From a virus, in the IMG/VR virus record IMGVR_UViG_3300022074_000140, positions 1 to 37,425 of that record: 37,425 nt of DNA. One strand, 5' to 3'. The notes below the pieces were generated by a model. It worked only from the letters and a program-made list of their open reading frames with translations, did not search any database and was not told the origin of the DNA. Positions 24,547 to 32,612 of this stretch are shown one piece after another. The first letter of the stretch is position 1, and each line of letters begins with the position of its first letter. Position numbers and translations under genes: made by a program.

Positions 24547-25347
24547 TTAACCGTGTGCGAGGTCGTACAATTTTTGCATTTCTTGGACAGCATGCTTGTG
24601 ACCTGGCAAATGTCCGTTGAAATAGTTGTCTCGGAAGTCGGGATCCGACAGTTTTCGGTCGATTTCTGACTTGGCTTCTTCGGGTGAAAGCATGAAAGAC
24701 TGCCCCCCACCGCCGCCAATAACTTCATCTTCAGCCACCAGACGGCCAATTTTGCTAAATGCTTCGATCAGCTCAGGGTCGTTGGCCAGTCCAGTTTCAG
24801 CCAGACGTGACATCAAGGTCTCGCCGCCAAACTTCTCTACGGCAGTTTTAGCCAGATTCAAGTTTTGGTCGTAGGCAGATCCAAAGCGATTTCGTAGTTC
24901 GGTCTCCGCAGCCTGACGGTTTTCATCCTGGGCTTTGGCGTTGCCCTGCTGCTTTTCGTGTGCCGTTGTGACCATATGCCTCACCAGTCCAGCATATTGC
25001 TGCTTGTTCAGGCCAAGTCTGTGTGCCTCACTGGACAGGGCAGCATGCACCTCGGGGGACAGCGTGTCCGGCATGTTTTCTGTTGGCAGCTCGTAGCCAT
25101 CTGATTGCTCCGGTCTGCCCAGTTTTGTGTAAAACTCGGACCAGGCCTCATCTCCAGCATCTTTTGCAGGGATTGACACCCGATCTGCACCCACCATTTT
25201 TTGTGCGTTGATAGTTGACTTTGCCAAGTCTTCAACTGTCTTGATATCTTTGATCGCAGAGTGGTTGGCAATGTCTTCCGGCAGGGTTGCTCTCCATTCC
25301 TGTGCGGTTTCAAGGACAGTTTCGGGGGTTGTTTGATCTTCGCTCAT
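24547..25347 (-). CDS. capsid scaffold protein
   Basis: 266 residues, acidic and helical, immediately upstream of the capsid gene. Features seen in podovirus scaffolds include LPEDIANHSAIKDIKTVEDL near the start, GYELP, an Ala/Gln/Glu-rich helix (VTTAHEKQQGNAKAQDENRQ) and a C-terminal GHLPGHKHAVQEMQKLYDLA helix of the kind that binds capsid. It guides prohead assembly and is then removed. The ATG overlaps the previous stop by one base. Confidence 0.88.
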   Translation of the reverse strand: MSEDQTTPETVLETAQEWRATLPEDIANHSAIKDIKTVEDLAKSTINAQKMVGADRVSIPAKDAGDEAWSEFYTKLGRPEQSDGYELPTENMPDTLSPEVHAALSSEAHRLGLNKQQYAGLVRHMVTTAHEKQQGNAKAQDENRQAAETELRNRFGSAYDQNLNLAKTAVEKFGGETLMSRLAETGLANDPELIEAFSKIGRLVAEDEVIGGGGGQSFMLSPEEAKSEIDRKLSDPDFRDNYFNGHLPGHKHAVQEMQKLYDLAHG

Positions 25348-26003
25348 TAGCGGACTCCAAATTTTCTTGATCGAATGGGGTTTTCACGGTTACGGGTGGC
25401 AAAACGCCCCCGCAAGACAATCCCATCAAAGTGGGTGCTATTTTCCTGTGATGCAAACAGAGTCTGAATGTCATCAGCATCGTTGTTGTGATAGATAAGA
25501 GTGGTTTTTCTAAACATTGCTCGTCGAACAAATTTGCCGGGGATCAACAGGTCAAAATCTTGGTTGGCAGAGGTTTGTCCGTACGTCCAATTCACTGCTG
25601 GCTCTGGCACGATGTCATCTAGAGCCATAGGTGTTGTCCATTGAACGCTTGGTGAGGCTGTAATTCTCACAGCGTTGGTTGCACCAAAATCCTGCGTATC
25701 TATTGACGGATTGATTTCATTGACAAATCCAAGTCCAGCGTCTGCCGAAAAAGCACTTCTAGTCTTGTATCGAGATTCTTGTGGGTATCCACTCTCGGAT
25801 TCAAAAACGTCACTGTTGCCTAGAACCGGAATGAACCTTGGTCTTTTGACAAGTTCGAGTTGAAGCAAAATGCTGTAGGAAACCCCGAATCCCGCACCAA
25901 TAACATTGTTGGTGCTATTGACCTTAGCCGGTGTTTTTGCACTGTCGTTGGATTGGATGTAGGTGTCCTCAAACTCTGAATCTGCAATGGTGATTTCAGT
26001 CAT
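25347..26003 (-). CDS. unknown protein, possibly virion-associated, 218 aa
   Basis: A beta-rich, soluble protein beginning MTEITIADSEFEDTYIQSND, with many aromatic and Thr/Ser residues and no transmembrane span. The opening (I.DSxFxDTYIQS) faintly recalls DNRLRE-type virion proteins, but this is not a reliable match. It lies between a Holliday-junction resolvase gene and the scaffold gene, overlapping both (ATGA and a 1-nt overlap), so it is at the boundary of the DNA and head modules. Function not recognised. Confidence 0.5.
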   Translation of the reverse strand: MTEITIADSEFEDTYIQSNDSAKTPAKVNSTNNVIGAGFGVSYSILLQLELVKRPRFIPVLGNSDVFESESGYPQESRYKTRSAFSADAGLGFVNEINPSIDTQDFGATNAVRITASPSVQWTTPMALDDIVPEPAVNWTYGQTSANQDFDLLIPGKFVRRAMFRKTTLIYHNNDADDIQTLFASQENSTHFDGIVLRGRFATRNRENPIRSRKFGVR

Positions 26004-26323
26004 GCTGCTTCCTTTTGCCTTCCAATAATCGTAATTCGGACAGCCATTCCTTCGCCCTTGACTTGTGAAACATACAGCCTTATTTGGTCAGGGTTGTCAT
26101 CTGGGATTATTCCGGCCCGCACAAGACCGTCCAGAACTGGCTTGACCCCGCCGACCAGGTTATCGGGGTCCATTGCTTTACCCCGCCCACCGTAGATGCG
26201 TTCAACATGAATATCAATTGGTGCAACAACTGGGGCAAGCGACACAAACCGCTCCCCCCATTCCTCCTTTTCTTTTCTCCGATTTGCCCAATGCATGCGG
26301 ATATAGCGGTTTAAGCCGACCAA
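26000..26323 (-). CDS. rusA: RusA-family Holliday junction resolvase
   Basis: 107 residues if started at TTG 26323, right after the helicase stop. An open frame runs further upstream inside the helicase gene but looks non-coding. The N-terminal LNRYIRMHWANRRKEKEEW and the catalytic DPDN (D52, D54), KPVLDGL (D65) and GIIPDD (D75/D76) are the family signature. RusA dimers cut four-way junctions using Asp residues and Mg2+. With helicase, annealing protein and nuclease genes next to it, it likely resolves replication or recombination branches before packaging. The N terminus is a little shorter than usual, so the start is uncertain. Confidence 0.85.
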   Translation of the reverse strand: MVGLNRYIRMHWANRRKEKEEWGERFVSLAPVVAPIDIHVERIYGGRGKAMDPDNLVGGVKPVLDGLVRAGIIPDDNPDQIRLYVSQVKGEGMAVRITIIGRQKEAA

Positions 26324-26325
26324 GC

Positions 26326-27969
26326 CTACCCCATCGAAGACACATTCTTGATGGAGTCGATCTTGGTAGAGGCTTGATTCATGGTCATTTTCTTGGCATC
26401 GGCAACTGGGACACCAAGCTGGTGCAGCAGACGGATTTGTTTGAGGGTGGATAACCCCTTCTTTTGCCGCTTGAATATCTGCTCCATCAGTTGGCGTTGC
26501 TGGGGCGCTGGAATGGAGTCCGGGTCTATGTTCTGACGCATCAGAACCTGGCGCTGGTTTTCCGACAGGGGCTCGTTGTTTGTCCACTGGGATGGCTTCC
26601 TTGGCTTGACGGCCAACAGTTTAAATGGGTCTATCTGACTGCTAGACCACTCTACCGTAGCCAAGATGCCAGAACGCTTTTTCTCTTCAATCTCTTTACG
26701 TTCTTGGGTCAATCGTTGCCGCTCTTCTTCGACAACTTCTTGAACGTCAGTCTCGCCCTCTTGCTCCATACGGATACGCACCCGTTTGCTCAGGACTTCA
26801 TCATCCCCAGCCAAGATGTCTGCGGTGCAAATCAACCTGTGTTGGCCAGAGTTGCCGACAAAGTCCAATACATGGCAGCAGGGCTTATCAGAGCCTGAAA
26901 TCGCGGCCCGCCTATGTTCTGCGTCCTCCAGCCCGTCCACGACTTTTGGCAAGATCCGTGTACCACGGCCCACCATTTGCGTGTACAGAGCCCTTGATTT
27001 GGTTGGCCTGGCAATAGCGATGTACTCAACTTTGGGACAATCCCATCCTTCAGTTGCAATTTGGCAATTGCACAGGTACGAAAACTTGCCTGCTTCAAAG
27101 TCTTTTAGAAGCTGCCTACGCTCGCCCCGATCCATTTTGCCGTCTACGCTCCGCGCTGATCCTGGGCTTTGTCGGTTGATAATCTCTGCTATCCGCTCTG
27201 ATTGTTTGACGCTGGAGGCAAAAATTAGGGTGGGTCGGCCCGCGGCTGCTTCCATGGTCGGGACAGCCACGGCGTGCAGGTTTTTCTCATACTCCATCAG
27301 CCTTGCCAACTCGCCTCCGTTGAAGTCACCGGCAGTGGTTCTGATATCAGTAAAGTCCAGGCTTTCAACGTGGATCATTTTCTGCTTGACTGGAACCAGC
27401 CAGCCGTCGTGCATTGCTGCATCGATTTCGTATCGGTAGGCAACATCAGTGAAGACAGTACCCATGGCTTTCTTGTCCAGCCGGTCAGGGGTAGCAGTGA
27501 CACCCAAGATTTTGATATTGGGATTCTCTCGCAAAGCGTGGCGAAGCACCCGCTTGTACGACTCAGACACGCAGTGGTGTGCCTCATCAACCACGATGAG
27601 CCCAAAGCCTTTCCAATCGAACCGCTCAAATCTTCTCTTCTTCTCGCGGTATTTGTTGGTCCATGATGCATTCAAACTCTGTATTGATGCAACCACGGCT
27701 GGCGCTTTAAACATGCCAAACTCATCCGACCAGTAGTTTGCTTGCTCAATATCGCATGAGCTGCCTGTGGCAACCACCTTCTGATGTGCTTGATGCACCA
27801 GTTCTTCACGGTTGGCAATGATCATTGCTCTGCCCTGGCAGTTAGGCAAATACTCCACGAAGACGTGAGTCTTGCCCGTGCCGGTGGCCATCACCGCCAG
27901 ACACCGATGCCCCACATCGTGGGACGCTTTTATCTCATTGATCGCTGACGATTGATACGGTCTCAACAT
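26326..27969 (-). CDS. SF2 DEAD/DEAH-box DNA helicase
   Basis: 547 residues. The motifs are ordered and intact: Q-like RPYQ at 3-6, Walker A ATGTGKT 28-34, VVDEAH 126-131, TATPDR 158-163, and QMVGRGTRILP 331-341 as motif VI. The C-terminal ~170 residues are charged and helical, with an RLLHQLGVPVADAKKMTMNQA helix pair that may bind DNA. It resembles phage RecG/UvsW-like or type III restriction-like translocases that unwind branched DNA. Its start overlaps the ParB-like gene by 35 bp. Confidence 0.93.
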   Translation of the reverse strand: MLRPYQSSAINEIKASHDVGHRCLAVMATGTGKTHVFVEYLPNCQGRAMIIANREELVHQAHQKVVATGSSCDIEQANYWSDEFGMFKAPAVVASIQSLNASWTNKYREKKRRFERFDWKGFGLIVVDEAHHCVSESYKRVLRHALRENPNIKILGVTATPDRLDKKAMGTVFTDVAYRYEIDAAMHDGWLVPVKQKMIHVESLDFTDIRTTAGDFNGGELARLMEYEKNLHAVAVPTMEAAAGRPTLIFASSVKQSERIAEIINRQSPGSARSVDGKMDRGERRQLLKDFEAGKFSYLCNCQIATEGWDCPKVEYIAIARPTKSRALYTQMVGRGTRILPKVVDGLEDAEHRRAAISGSDKPCCHVLDFVGNSGQHRLICTADILAGDDEVLSKRVRIRMEQEGETDVQEVVEEERQRLTQERKEIEEKKRSGILATVEWSSSQIDPFKLLAVKPRKPSQWTNNEPLSENQRQVLMRQNIDPDSIPAPQQRQLMEQIFKRQKKGLSTLKQIRLLHQLGVPVADAKKMTMNQASTKIDSIKNVSSMG

Positions 27970-28645
27970 TGCCTTGTGCCGCCTCCCATGCGTGCTTCAT
28001 ACTTCGACTGACCCATCCGTGGCCGCCGCAGAACCCACAACCTTTACCTTTACATTCAGGACAAGCCCCAGCGGGGACCGCGCCTTTAACCGACATTGAA
28101 ATCTGCCCGATGAGTGATGTTACGAACGCGGTGTCAGCATGAGCTGCTGCATCCGTAGCGGTCAGTTCATTCCACGACTTTCGCATGGTGGCGATAGCGT
28201 TGATCATGTTGGTGAATGCCTCTGGGTCAGGTCCAATGTTCTTGGGGTCTTTCTCTCGCTTGTACCGCTTCACTGCATCAGACAGCGCCTTTGCGGTGAC
28301 GTTCTCTACGCCGCCAACCTCGTCAATGGTTTGCTCCCAAACCTCAACTTTTTCAGCATCGTCAAGGGTCTTGAGTTCTCGCGCTTGCCGCTCGTTGGCC
28401 ACCGGCACGATCTCTTGCACATCTTTCGTTGAAATAAGTTTGTGGGCGTAGTTTGCACCCATGCCCCATCGCTCTCGGCAGTAGTCGTTGAATGACTTGT
28501 AGTCTTGACGGTACAGCCGTTGCTCGCGAATCAAAGCCAAGGCTTGAACAACGCTTTGTGTTGTATTGAGTCCAGCCTCAATGATTTTTTCTTGCGCGTG
28601 AAGGGTGGTTATTTCTTCTGAGGTAAGTCTGATTATCTCTGCCAT
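27935..28645 (-). CDS. ParB/KorB-like N-terminal domain with DnaJ-type zinc motif
   Basis: 236 residues with AAGGAG before the ATG. Residues ~35-75 (ALIREQRLYRQDYKSFNDYC, RERWGMGANYAHKLI) match a helical DNA-binding module common in plasmid and phage ParB-like proteins. The middle is charged and helical (VTAKALSDAVKRYKREKD). Near residue 195 a CPECKGKGCGFCGGHGWVS cluster looks like one half of a DnaJ zinc finger. It sits between helicase and methylase, so a replication or partition accessory is likely. The exact role is unknown. Confidence 0.65.
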   Translation of the reverse strand: MAEIIRLTSEEITTLHAQEKIIEAGLNTTQSVVQALALIREQRLYRQDYKSFNDYCRERWGMGANYAHKLISTKDVQEIVPVANERQARELKTLDDAEKVEVWEQTIDEVGGVENVTAKALSDAVKRYKREKDPKNIGPDPEAFTNMINAIATMRKSWNELTATDAAAHADTAFVTSLIGQISMSVKGAVPAGACPECKGKGCGFCGGHGWVSRSMKHAWEAAQGNVETVSIVSDQ

Positions 28646-28649
28646 TGGA

Positions 28650-29615
28650 TCATTCTCCTTGAAGCCGCCAATATAGTTTTGAGAAGGCTAGTGCGGCAAC
28701 TTGGGGGACGACGGCGTTTCCCAATGCCCTAAGTCTGTCCACGCGGAAGGGAATCCCATGAGGCTCTCCACCCACGCAGGATTTAATAGCCCTTGGATGT
28801 TCCCACTGATACGGTCTTTGCCCTGGGCCTGCTGGAAATCGATGTTCACCGCATCCGGCAACAGGTCGCCCCGCATCTTGCCGTCCTTCCTGCGGATCTC
28901 CCGGTACGGCCACTTCCAATCTCGAGCGGTAGCCGTAGGCCAGTTGATCGCCACTCCAAGGCTCTTCCCCGGCTTTCCCTTGGCTCTCCCCTCTTCGTAG
29001 TCTCTCACCCTCTTCTTGTACTTCTCCAAAGGCTCGTCGTGGTTGCCCCTCGTCGCATGTATCGGGGTCGGTGTTGGCCACTGCTGCATTGAGTCCGAGG
29101 ATGAACCATCTTCTTCTTTGGTGAGTCGCGCCGACTTCTGCCGCTGTGAAGCATCCTGCCGTTGCTCGGTAACCCATTCCTTCCAAGTCGCTGAGGACAT
29201 TGTGGAGAACGGAGTGGTATCCGGGGGACTTTGCCGTTGCGATCCCATCGACGTTCTCAAAGAAGACTGCTGCTGGTCGAATAGATTCGATTCCGTCTTT
29301 GATGTAGGGCCAGAGATGCCGTTCGTCTTCGGTGGCTTTGCGACTGCCGCAGATTGCAAACGGCTGGCAGGGGAAGCCTCCTGTGATGAGATCCACTCGG
29401 CCTCGAAAATACCGCCATGGGAACCGAACAAGGTCCGGGTAGATAGGACACGGATCCAGTTCTCCCTCTTCCATCGCTTTGACCAAGACTGCTGTGCAGA
29501 AGGCTTCCCTCTCCACCATAGCCACGGTTCGCAGACCTTTACAAACGCTTCTGAGCCCGAGGTCGATACCCCCGATACCAGCACAGAGGGACAAATGATT
29601 AACGTGTTCATGCAT
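28650..29615 (-). CDS. C5-cytosine DNA methyltransferase
   Basis: 321 residues from ATG 29615 (AGGAG upstream); an earlier in-frame start would read through non-coding sequence. The motifs are AGIGG (SAM binding, 12-16), PC of GGFPCQPF with the catalytic Cys at 83, FFENVDGI 118-125, QRRRWFILG 166-174 and the terminal LRALGNAVVPQVA. A variable target-recognition segment lies between about 180 and 285. It methylates cytosine at C5, probably shielding phage DNA from host restriction. No cognate restriction endonuclease is seen nearby, so it is an orphan. Confidence 0.95.
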   Translation of the reverse strand: MHEHVNHLSLCAGIGGIDLGLRSVCKGLRTVAMVEREAFCTAVLVKAMEEGELDPCPIYPDLVRFPWRYFRGRVDLITGGFPCQPFAICGSRKATEDERHLWPYIKDGIESIRPAAVFFENVDGIATAKSPGYHSVLHNVLSDLEGMGYRATAGCFTAAEVGATHQRRRWFILGLNAAVANTDPDTCDEGQPRRAFGEVQEEGERLRRGESQGKAGEEPWSGDQLAYGYRSRLEVAVPGDPQEGRQDAGRPVAGCGEHRFPAGPGQRPYQWEHPRAIKSCVGGEPHGIPFRVDRLRALGNAVVPQVAALAFSKLYWRLQGE

Positions 29616-29962
29616 AGGTTCTCCTGTCAATGGGCGCACCGCCCGGATTAGGCTGGAGTGTACTTCCATGCCCCGTGTCATGCATCCTCGGCTCACCCAA
29701 GTTCACTTGGCCGACTCTCCAGCCGCCCCCTGCACATGGCATCCGAATAGGGGGACTTGTGTAGTCAGTTGCTAAACCTGGGCCGTACCGAGCTGGCGCT
29801 AAGGGTTGGCGAGACCCCGGCTGTTGTGCGCCGCTTGCACCCGTTCTTTGAGCGAGGAATGAACGGGTCCGAAAACCTCTATGCATAACAAAACAAAATG
29901 TCGCTCAGAGAGCAAATCCTCTCGCCGTTATGTGGGAGCGACGAGAGGTGAAGAGAAAGGCA
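29616..29962. other. gene-free, highly structured intergenic region, candidate ncRNA or regulatory RNA
   Basis: I find no credible gene in these 347 bp. Inverted repeats are dense. GGCTGGAG 29651-29658 pairs with 29717-29724 and encloses CCAAGT/ACTTGG at 29697-29710. CCCCCT 29726-29731 pairs with 29749-29754. ACCCGTTC 29839-29846 pairs with 29861-29868. At the upstream end (minus sense), 29900-29906 pairs with 29936-29942 and 29918-29924 pairs with 29942-29948, which makes either a pseudoknot or two exclusive hairpins. The most open frame here (minus strand, 29608-29886) has poor composition. It could be a 5' leader of the methylase gene or a separate RNA. Confidence 0.5.
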
Positions 29963-30175
29963 TCAGTTGATCGTCATCGCATCGTCGTAGTGGATCCGGA
30001 GTACATGTCCGCATTGGCACTTGTAGACGCTGTGATAGTGACCGTTGCCTTCGCGATACGCACCAAGCAGAAACGGGTCTTGGTGGTCGCACTTGGGGCA
30101 TCGGATACCGTGGTCAACTTTGGAAAGTTCTTCCTCAGTGAGCCTTCGGTTCCAGATAGCACGGGGTTTGGTCAA
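29963..30175 (-). CDS. small zinc-ribbon protein
   Basis: 70 residues from TTG 30175, which forms a TTGA overlap with the previous stop. A CPKC near residues 26-29 and a CQCG near 53-56, separated by an aromatic/Gly segment (FLLGAYREGNGHYHSVYK), give a four-Cys zinc ribbon. Such proteins often bind DNA or RNA polymerase. The specific family is not recognised. It is the last gene of the recombination operon before the structured non-coding region. Confidence 0.6.
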   Translation of the reverse strand: MTKPRAIWNRRLTEEELSKVDHGIRCPKCDHQDPFLLGAYREGNGHYHSVYKCQCGHVLRIHYDDAMTIN

Positions 30176-30462
30176 AACGGGATGTCGTCTTGATTGAACC
30201 TGGAGTTGGGGGCATCCGCTGGCTTTTGCTTTGGAGGCTCTGATTGGGTTTGACCTGGCAGTTCTCGCTCAAGCCTGCCGGACATCTTGCCGTCAGGATC
30301 TTGCCACAGGCCAAATCTGTAAGACTCCCCACCCAAACGGAAGTATCCGTTGTGCAGGGGTGCGTTGCCGTTTGCATTTTCGTTGGTGAAGACGCGGACA
30401 TAAACCTTCTGTCCTCCGTCTTCGACCTTCTCATAAACTTTTCGTGGTTGTGATTCAGTCAC
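30172..30462 (-). CDS. small ssDNA-associated protein with SSB-type C-terminal tip
   Basis: 96 residues from GTG 30462 (GAAAGG upstream), just after a strong terminator. The middle NGYFRLGGESYRFGLWQ, GKMSGRLER looks like a small beta-barrel similar to phage DUF736-like proteins. A Pro/Gln/Ser-rich linker leads to NSRFNQDDIPF at the very end. DDIPF is the tip used by bacterial SSB to recruit RecO, PriA, exonuclease I and other partners. Lying next to the annealing protein gene, it may replace or mimic host SSB. The OB fold is inferred, not seen directly. Confidence 0.6.
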   Translation of the reverse strand: MTESQPRKVYEKVEDGGQKVYVRVFTNENANGNAPLHNGYFRLGGESYRFGLWQDPDGKMSGRLERELPGQTQSEPPKQKPADAPNSRFNQDDIPF

Positions 30463-30475
30463 GGTATAGCCTTTC

Positions 30476-30514
30476 AAAAAAAACCCCGGCGGCGGGCAAT
30501 GCCCAACCGCCGGG
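30476..30514 (-). terminator. strong Rho-independent terminator after the annealing gene
   Basis: In the minus direction CCCGGCGG and CCGCCGGG form an 8-bp stem with an inner GGGC/GCCC extension, followed by a run of eight T. It begins 10 bp after the annealing-protein stop codon and ends 13 bp before the start of the SSB-tail gene. It therefore separates the annealing/nuclease operon from the SSB-tail/zinc-ribbon genes, or attenuates them. Confidence 0.9.
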
Positions 30515-30524
30515 AGACTGGAGA

Positions 30525-31166
30525 TCAAGAGATTGTGTTCAGAACAGATTGTACCTGTTCGTCGGTTGCCGTGCCATCAGTTGGCACGTTGTTGGCTTCC
30601 AAGAATGATTTTGCAAGTTCTCGGATACCGGCAGGGGTTTGGTCCGGGTGGTTCTCTTGGATCTTGTCCAAGAATTGTTGTCGGACGTTACTCATCTGCG
30701 GAGGTGCTTTACGAAGAGTTTGTACCGAATCGTCAGTCCGGTCACACACCTCTTCTTCAAGCATTGGAACCATCAGCAGGTCGCGAAGCAGGTACTTCAG
30801 AGCAGACGACTGTGCAGCCAAATAGGCTTTGTCGCCAGCTCGCCCTTTGGATTCAAGCACCGGCATTTCAAAGGACAGTGGGACAGACTCCCCGCCATCG
30901 TTGCTGTGCAAGATCCATCGACCAATGGCCGTGGTCTCACGAAGTTCCCAGCCCACTGGGACCAATACCAAGCCGTTGTTGATCAATGCCTTCTTGCAGG
31001 CACGGACCATCATGTCCACGGGGACATAGTTGTATCGGTGGTGGCTGTTGGATGCAGACTTCTGCACCCACTCAACTTCGCTCTGTGCCTTGGCCAACGC
31101 GACGTAGGTCTTGCCAAGGGTCTTCACGCGGTTTGCCGCGGTTGGTGTTGTTTTCTTTTCAGTCAT
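30525..31166 (-). CDS. erf: ERF-family single-strand annealing protein
   Basis: 213 residues. The ERF core is visible: YVALAKAQSEVEWVQKSASN near 21-40, HRYNYVPVDMMVRACKKALI, and GDKAYLAAQSSALKYLLRDL near 111-130 with LMVP after it. A C-terminal helical extension (residues ~150-210) resembles domains that bind SSB or DNA. These recombinases anneal complementary strands and help circularise or repair phage DNA. The operon links it to a Cas4-like nuclease that could make the single strands. Confidence 0.92.
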   Translation of the reverse strand: MTEKKTTPTAANRVKTLGKTYVALAKAQSEVEWVQKSASNSHHRYNYVPVDMMVRACKKALINNGLVLVPVGWELRETTAIGRWILHSNDGGESVPLSFEMPVLESKGRAGDKAYLAAQSSALKYLLRDLLMVPMLEEEVCDRTDDSVQTLRKAPPQMSNVRQQFLDKIQENHPDQTPAGIRELAKSFLEANNVPTDGTATDEQVQSVLNTIS

Positions 31167-31482
31167 CGAGATCCTCCCATCTAACTTCCATATCTTCCGT
31201 GGGCGGCATCAGTTCCCAGAGAAACTCTTCATTGAGAAGTGATTGTTCGTGATTGAACATCACACCTTCATTTTCTGGATTATCCGAAATCCAGATTTTG
31301 TAAGTAACGATGTCTTCCCAAGAAATTTCATCTGGGTCACCTGGGTAGTCGTCGGTTCGCCCGCCGTAGTACCCCAGGTCTCTTTCGATACTAATCTCTG
31401 CTTCAATCTCTCCGCTGACATACAACTCACCCACTTGGAATGAGTCTATTTCTACGCATCTATGTGTAAACCTTTTAGCCAT
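31159..31482 (-). CDS. acidic protein of unknown function, 107 aa
   Basis: Strongly acidic, with many Asp, Glu, Trp and Tyr residues (SWEDIVTYKIWISDNPENEG), no Cys pairs or membrane span. GGAG lies upstream of the ATG, and both ends overlap neighbouring genes by 8 nt. It sits between the annealing protein and the Cas4-like nuclease, so it may modulate them or mimic DNA. I do not recognise a family. Confidence 0.55.
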   Translation of the reverse strand: MAKRFTHRCVEIDSFQVGELYVSGEIEAEISIERDLGYYGGRTDDYPGDPDEISWEDIVTYKIWISDNPENEGVMFNHEQSLLNEEFLWELMPPTEDMEVRWEDLDD

Positions 31483-32383
31483 GGATTTTCTCCAATCCTA
31501 AGTGTCCGATGCTGCACCAGTCTCGGCTTGAGCAAGCCATGCACCCCTCGGCATCGGGAATCGCGGGGGCATTGTTTTTAAGTATCCAATCTGCTCTTTG
31601 ATCAATCTCTTGATGGATCCAATCGCGTGAGGATTTTAAGTGTTCCGTGGTCCACACGCAAGGGATGAACCATGTTTTCTTTGGTCGGTGGTCACCTTTT
31701 TCTTTGATGACTTGCTCGCCATCAACAGTGATGGTTGTCTTGCGCTTGTACGGCATAAGACCGGGGGTCCATAGCAGTGTTGTCTGGACAAGGTTTGCGG
31801 AGACATCGCACCAGAACGGGTCAAGGTATATCTGCCCGTCCCAAAGAGCGTGAGCGTATGCGGCCATCTGCGGCGAACGAACGGCGTAACCCCAAGGCAA
31901 ACTCTTTGTCCACTTGAAGTCGATGATGTGATAGTTGTTGTCTCCCAAGTCCACCAGCACGTCCAAGTGTGACTCAAAGACATTGCCGCTTTTCGTCGTG
32001 AAACGGACAGGGACTTCCGTATGGGTGTCCTCTGGAATGATGTCCAACTCGGGTAGGGCCGTCTCGATGAAGTACCCCATTGCCTCAGTGATCTCCCAAC
32101 ACATCTCTTCAGGGTCTATGGATTCGGAGAGAATCCGGCCCTCTTGCCCGATGGTGATGAACGTATCTTCGGTGGCGTGTGCAGTTATCTCGACGGCATC
32201 CAGCGGGCTTACAGCCAAACCTTCAGCGGCCCGCTTGACAATGAGTTCCTGGGCTCGGCCCGCTACCAGACCTCGATACATGGCTTTGGGGATCTTGGCT
32301 TCGCACTTCCCGGCCCGTTGAAGCAGGCGTGCATGGGGGCATTTAGCGGTCAGGTCGCCGCTGTGAATGAGTATTTCGTCCAT
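31475..32383 (-). CDS. Cas4/RecB-like PD-(D/E)XK nuclease with Fe-S cysteines
   Basis: 302 residues. The nuclease core is visible: GRAQELIVKRA (~42-52), HLDVLVD (139-145), IIDFKW (153-158; D155 and K157) and QMAAYA (172-177). One Cys near the N terminus (C15, CPHARLL) and three near the C terminus (C-x2-C-x5-C in GCMACSSRDWC) fit the four-Cys Fe-S cluster of Cas4/AddB-type nucleases. It probably resects DNA ends for the ERF protein. No Cas1 or Cas2 or CRISPR array is present, so it is a stand-alone phage recombination nuclease. Confidence 0.88.
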   Translation of the reverse strand: MDEILIHSGDLTAKCPHARLLQRAGKCEAKIPKAMYRGLVAGRAQELIVKRAAEGLAVSPLDAVEITAHATEDTFITIGQEGRILSESIDPEEMCWEITEAMGYFIETALPELDIIPEDTHTEVPVRFTTKSGNVFESHLDVLVDLGDNNYHIIDFKWTKSLPWGYAVRSPQMAAYAHALWDGQIYLDPFWCDVSANLVQTTLLWTPGLMPYKRKTTITVDGEQVIKEKGDHRPKKTWFIPCVWTTEHLKSSRDWIHQEIDQRADWILKNNAPAIPDAEGCMACSSRDWCSIGHLGLEKIHG

Positions 32384-32612
32384 TCTTGTTTCCAGTCTTA
32401 TGTGTTCGTTCGTACTCGATTGCGTACCACACGCGCTCGATAAACGAGATTCTAGGGTTTGTGATTGATCGATTCAGCCACCGACTGAGAGTCTCGCGCC
32501 GCAGTCCGGCCCGCTTTGCGACTTGCGTGACCTTGAGATCCAATCGAAGCATGGCTTTTAAAATCCTGGCACGATGCTCTTCGTCCGAGAGAGTTGGAGG
32601 CTTGAGTGGCAA
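32343..32612 (-). CDS. small HTH transcriptional regulator
   Basis: 89 residues from TTG 32612; the ATG at about residue 20 is an alternative. KVTQVAKRAGLRRETLSRWL (residues ~26-45) is a helix-turn-helix of the Cro/XRE type, followed by NPRISFIERVWYAIEYER. It likely represses or activates early genes. The 171-bp region just upstream holds a repeat array and a 14-bp palindrome that could be its operator. Its end overlaps the nuclease gene by 41 bp. Confidence 0.75.
   Translation of the reverse strand: MPLKPPTLSDEEHRARILKAMLRLDLKVTQVAKRAGLRRETLSRWLNRSITNPRISFIERVWYAIEYERTHKTGNKNGRNTHSQRRPDR

Noticed and set aside
26324-26587. Upstream extension of RusA inside the helicase gene
   Set aside because: The added 88 residues have no RusA character and coincide with the well-formed helicase C terminus.
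29625-29632. TTGACA-like -35 box upstream of the methylase
   Set aside because: It directly abuts the AGGAG ribosome binding site and start codon, leaving no room for a -10 box and transcript start before the ATG.
29608-29886. 92-residue minus-strand frame upstream of the methylase
   Set aside because: Composition is Gly/Pro/Arg-rich without family features, it overlaps the better supported methylase start, and its region is full of inverted repeats.
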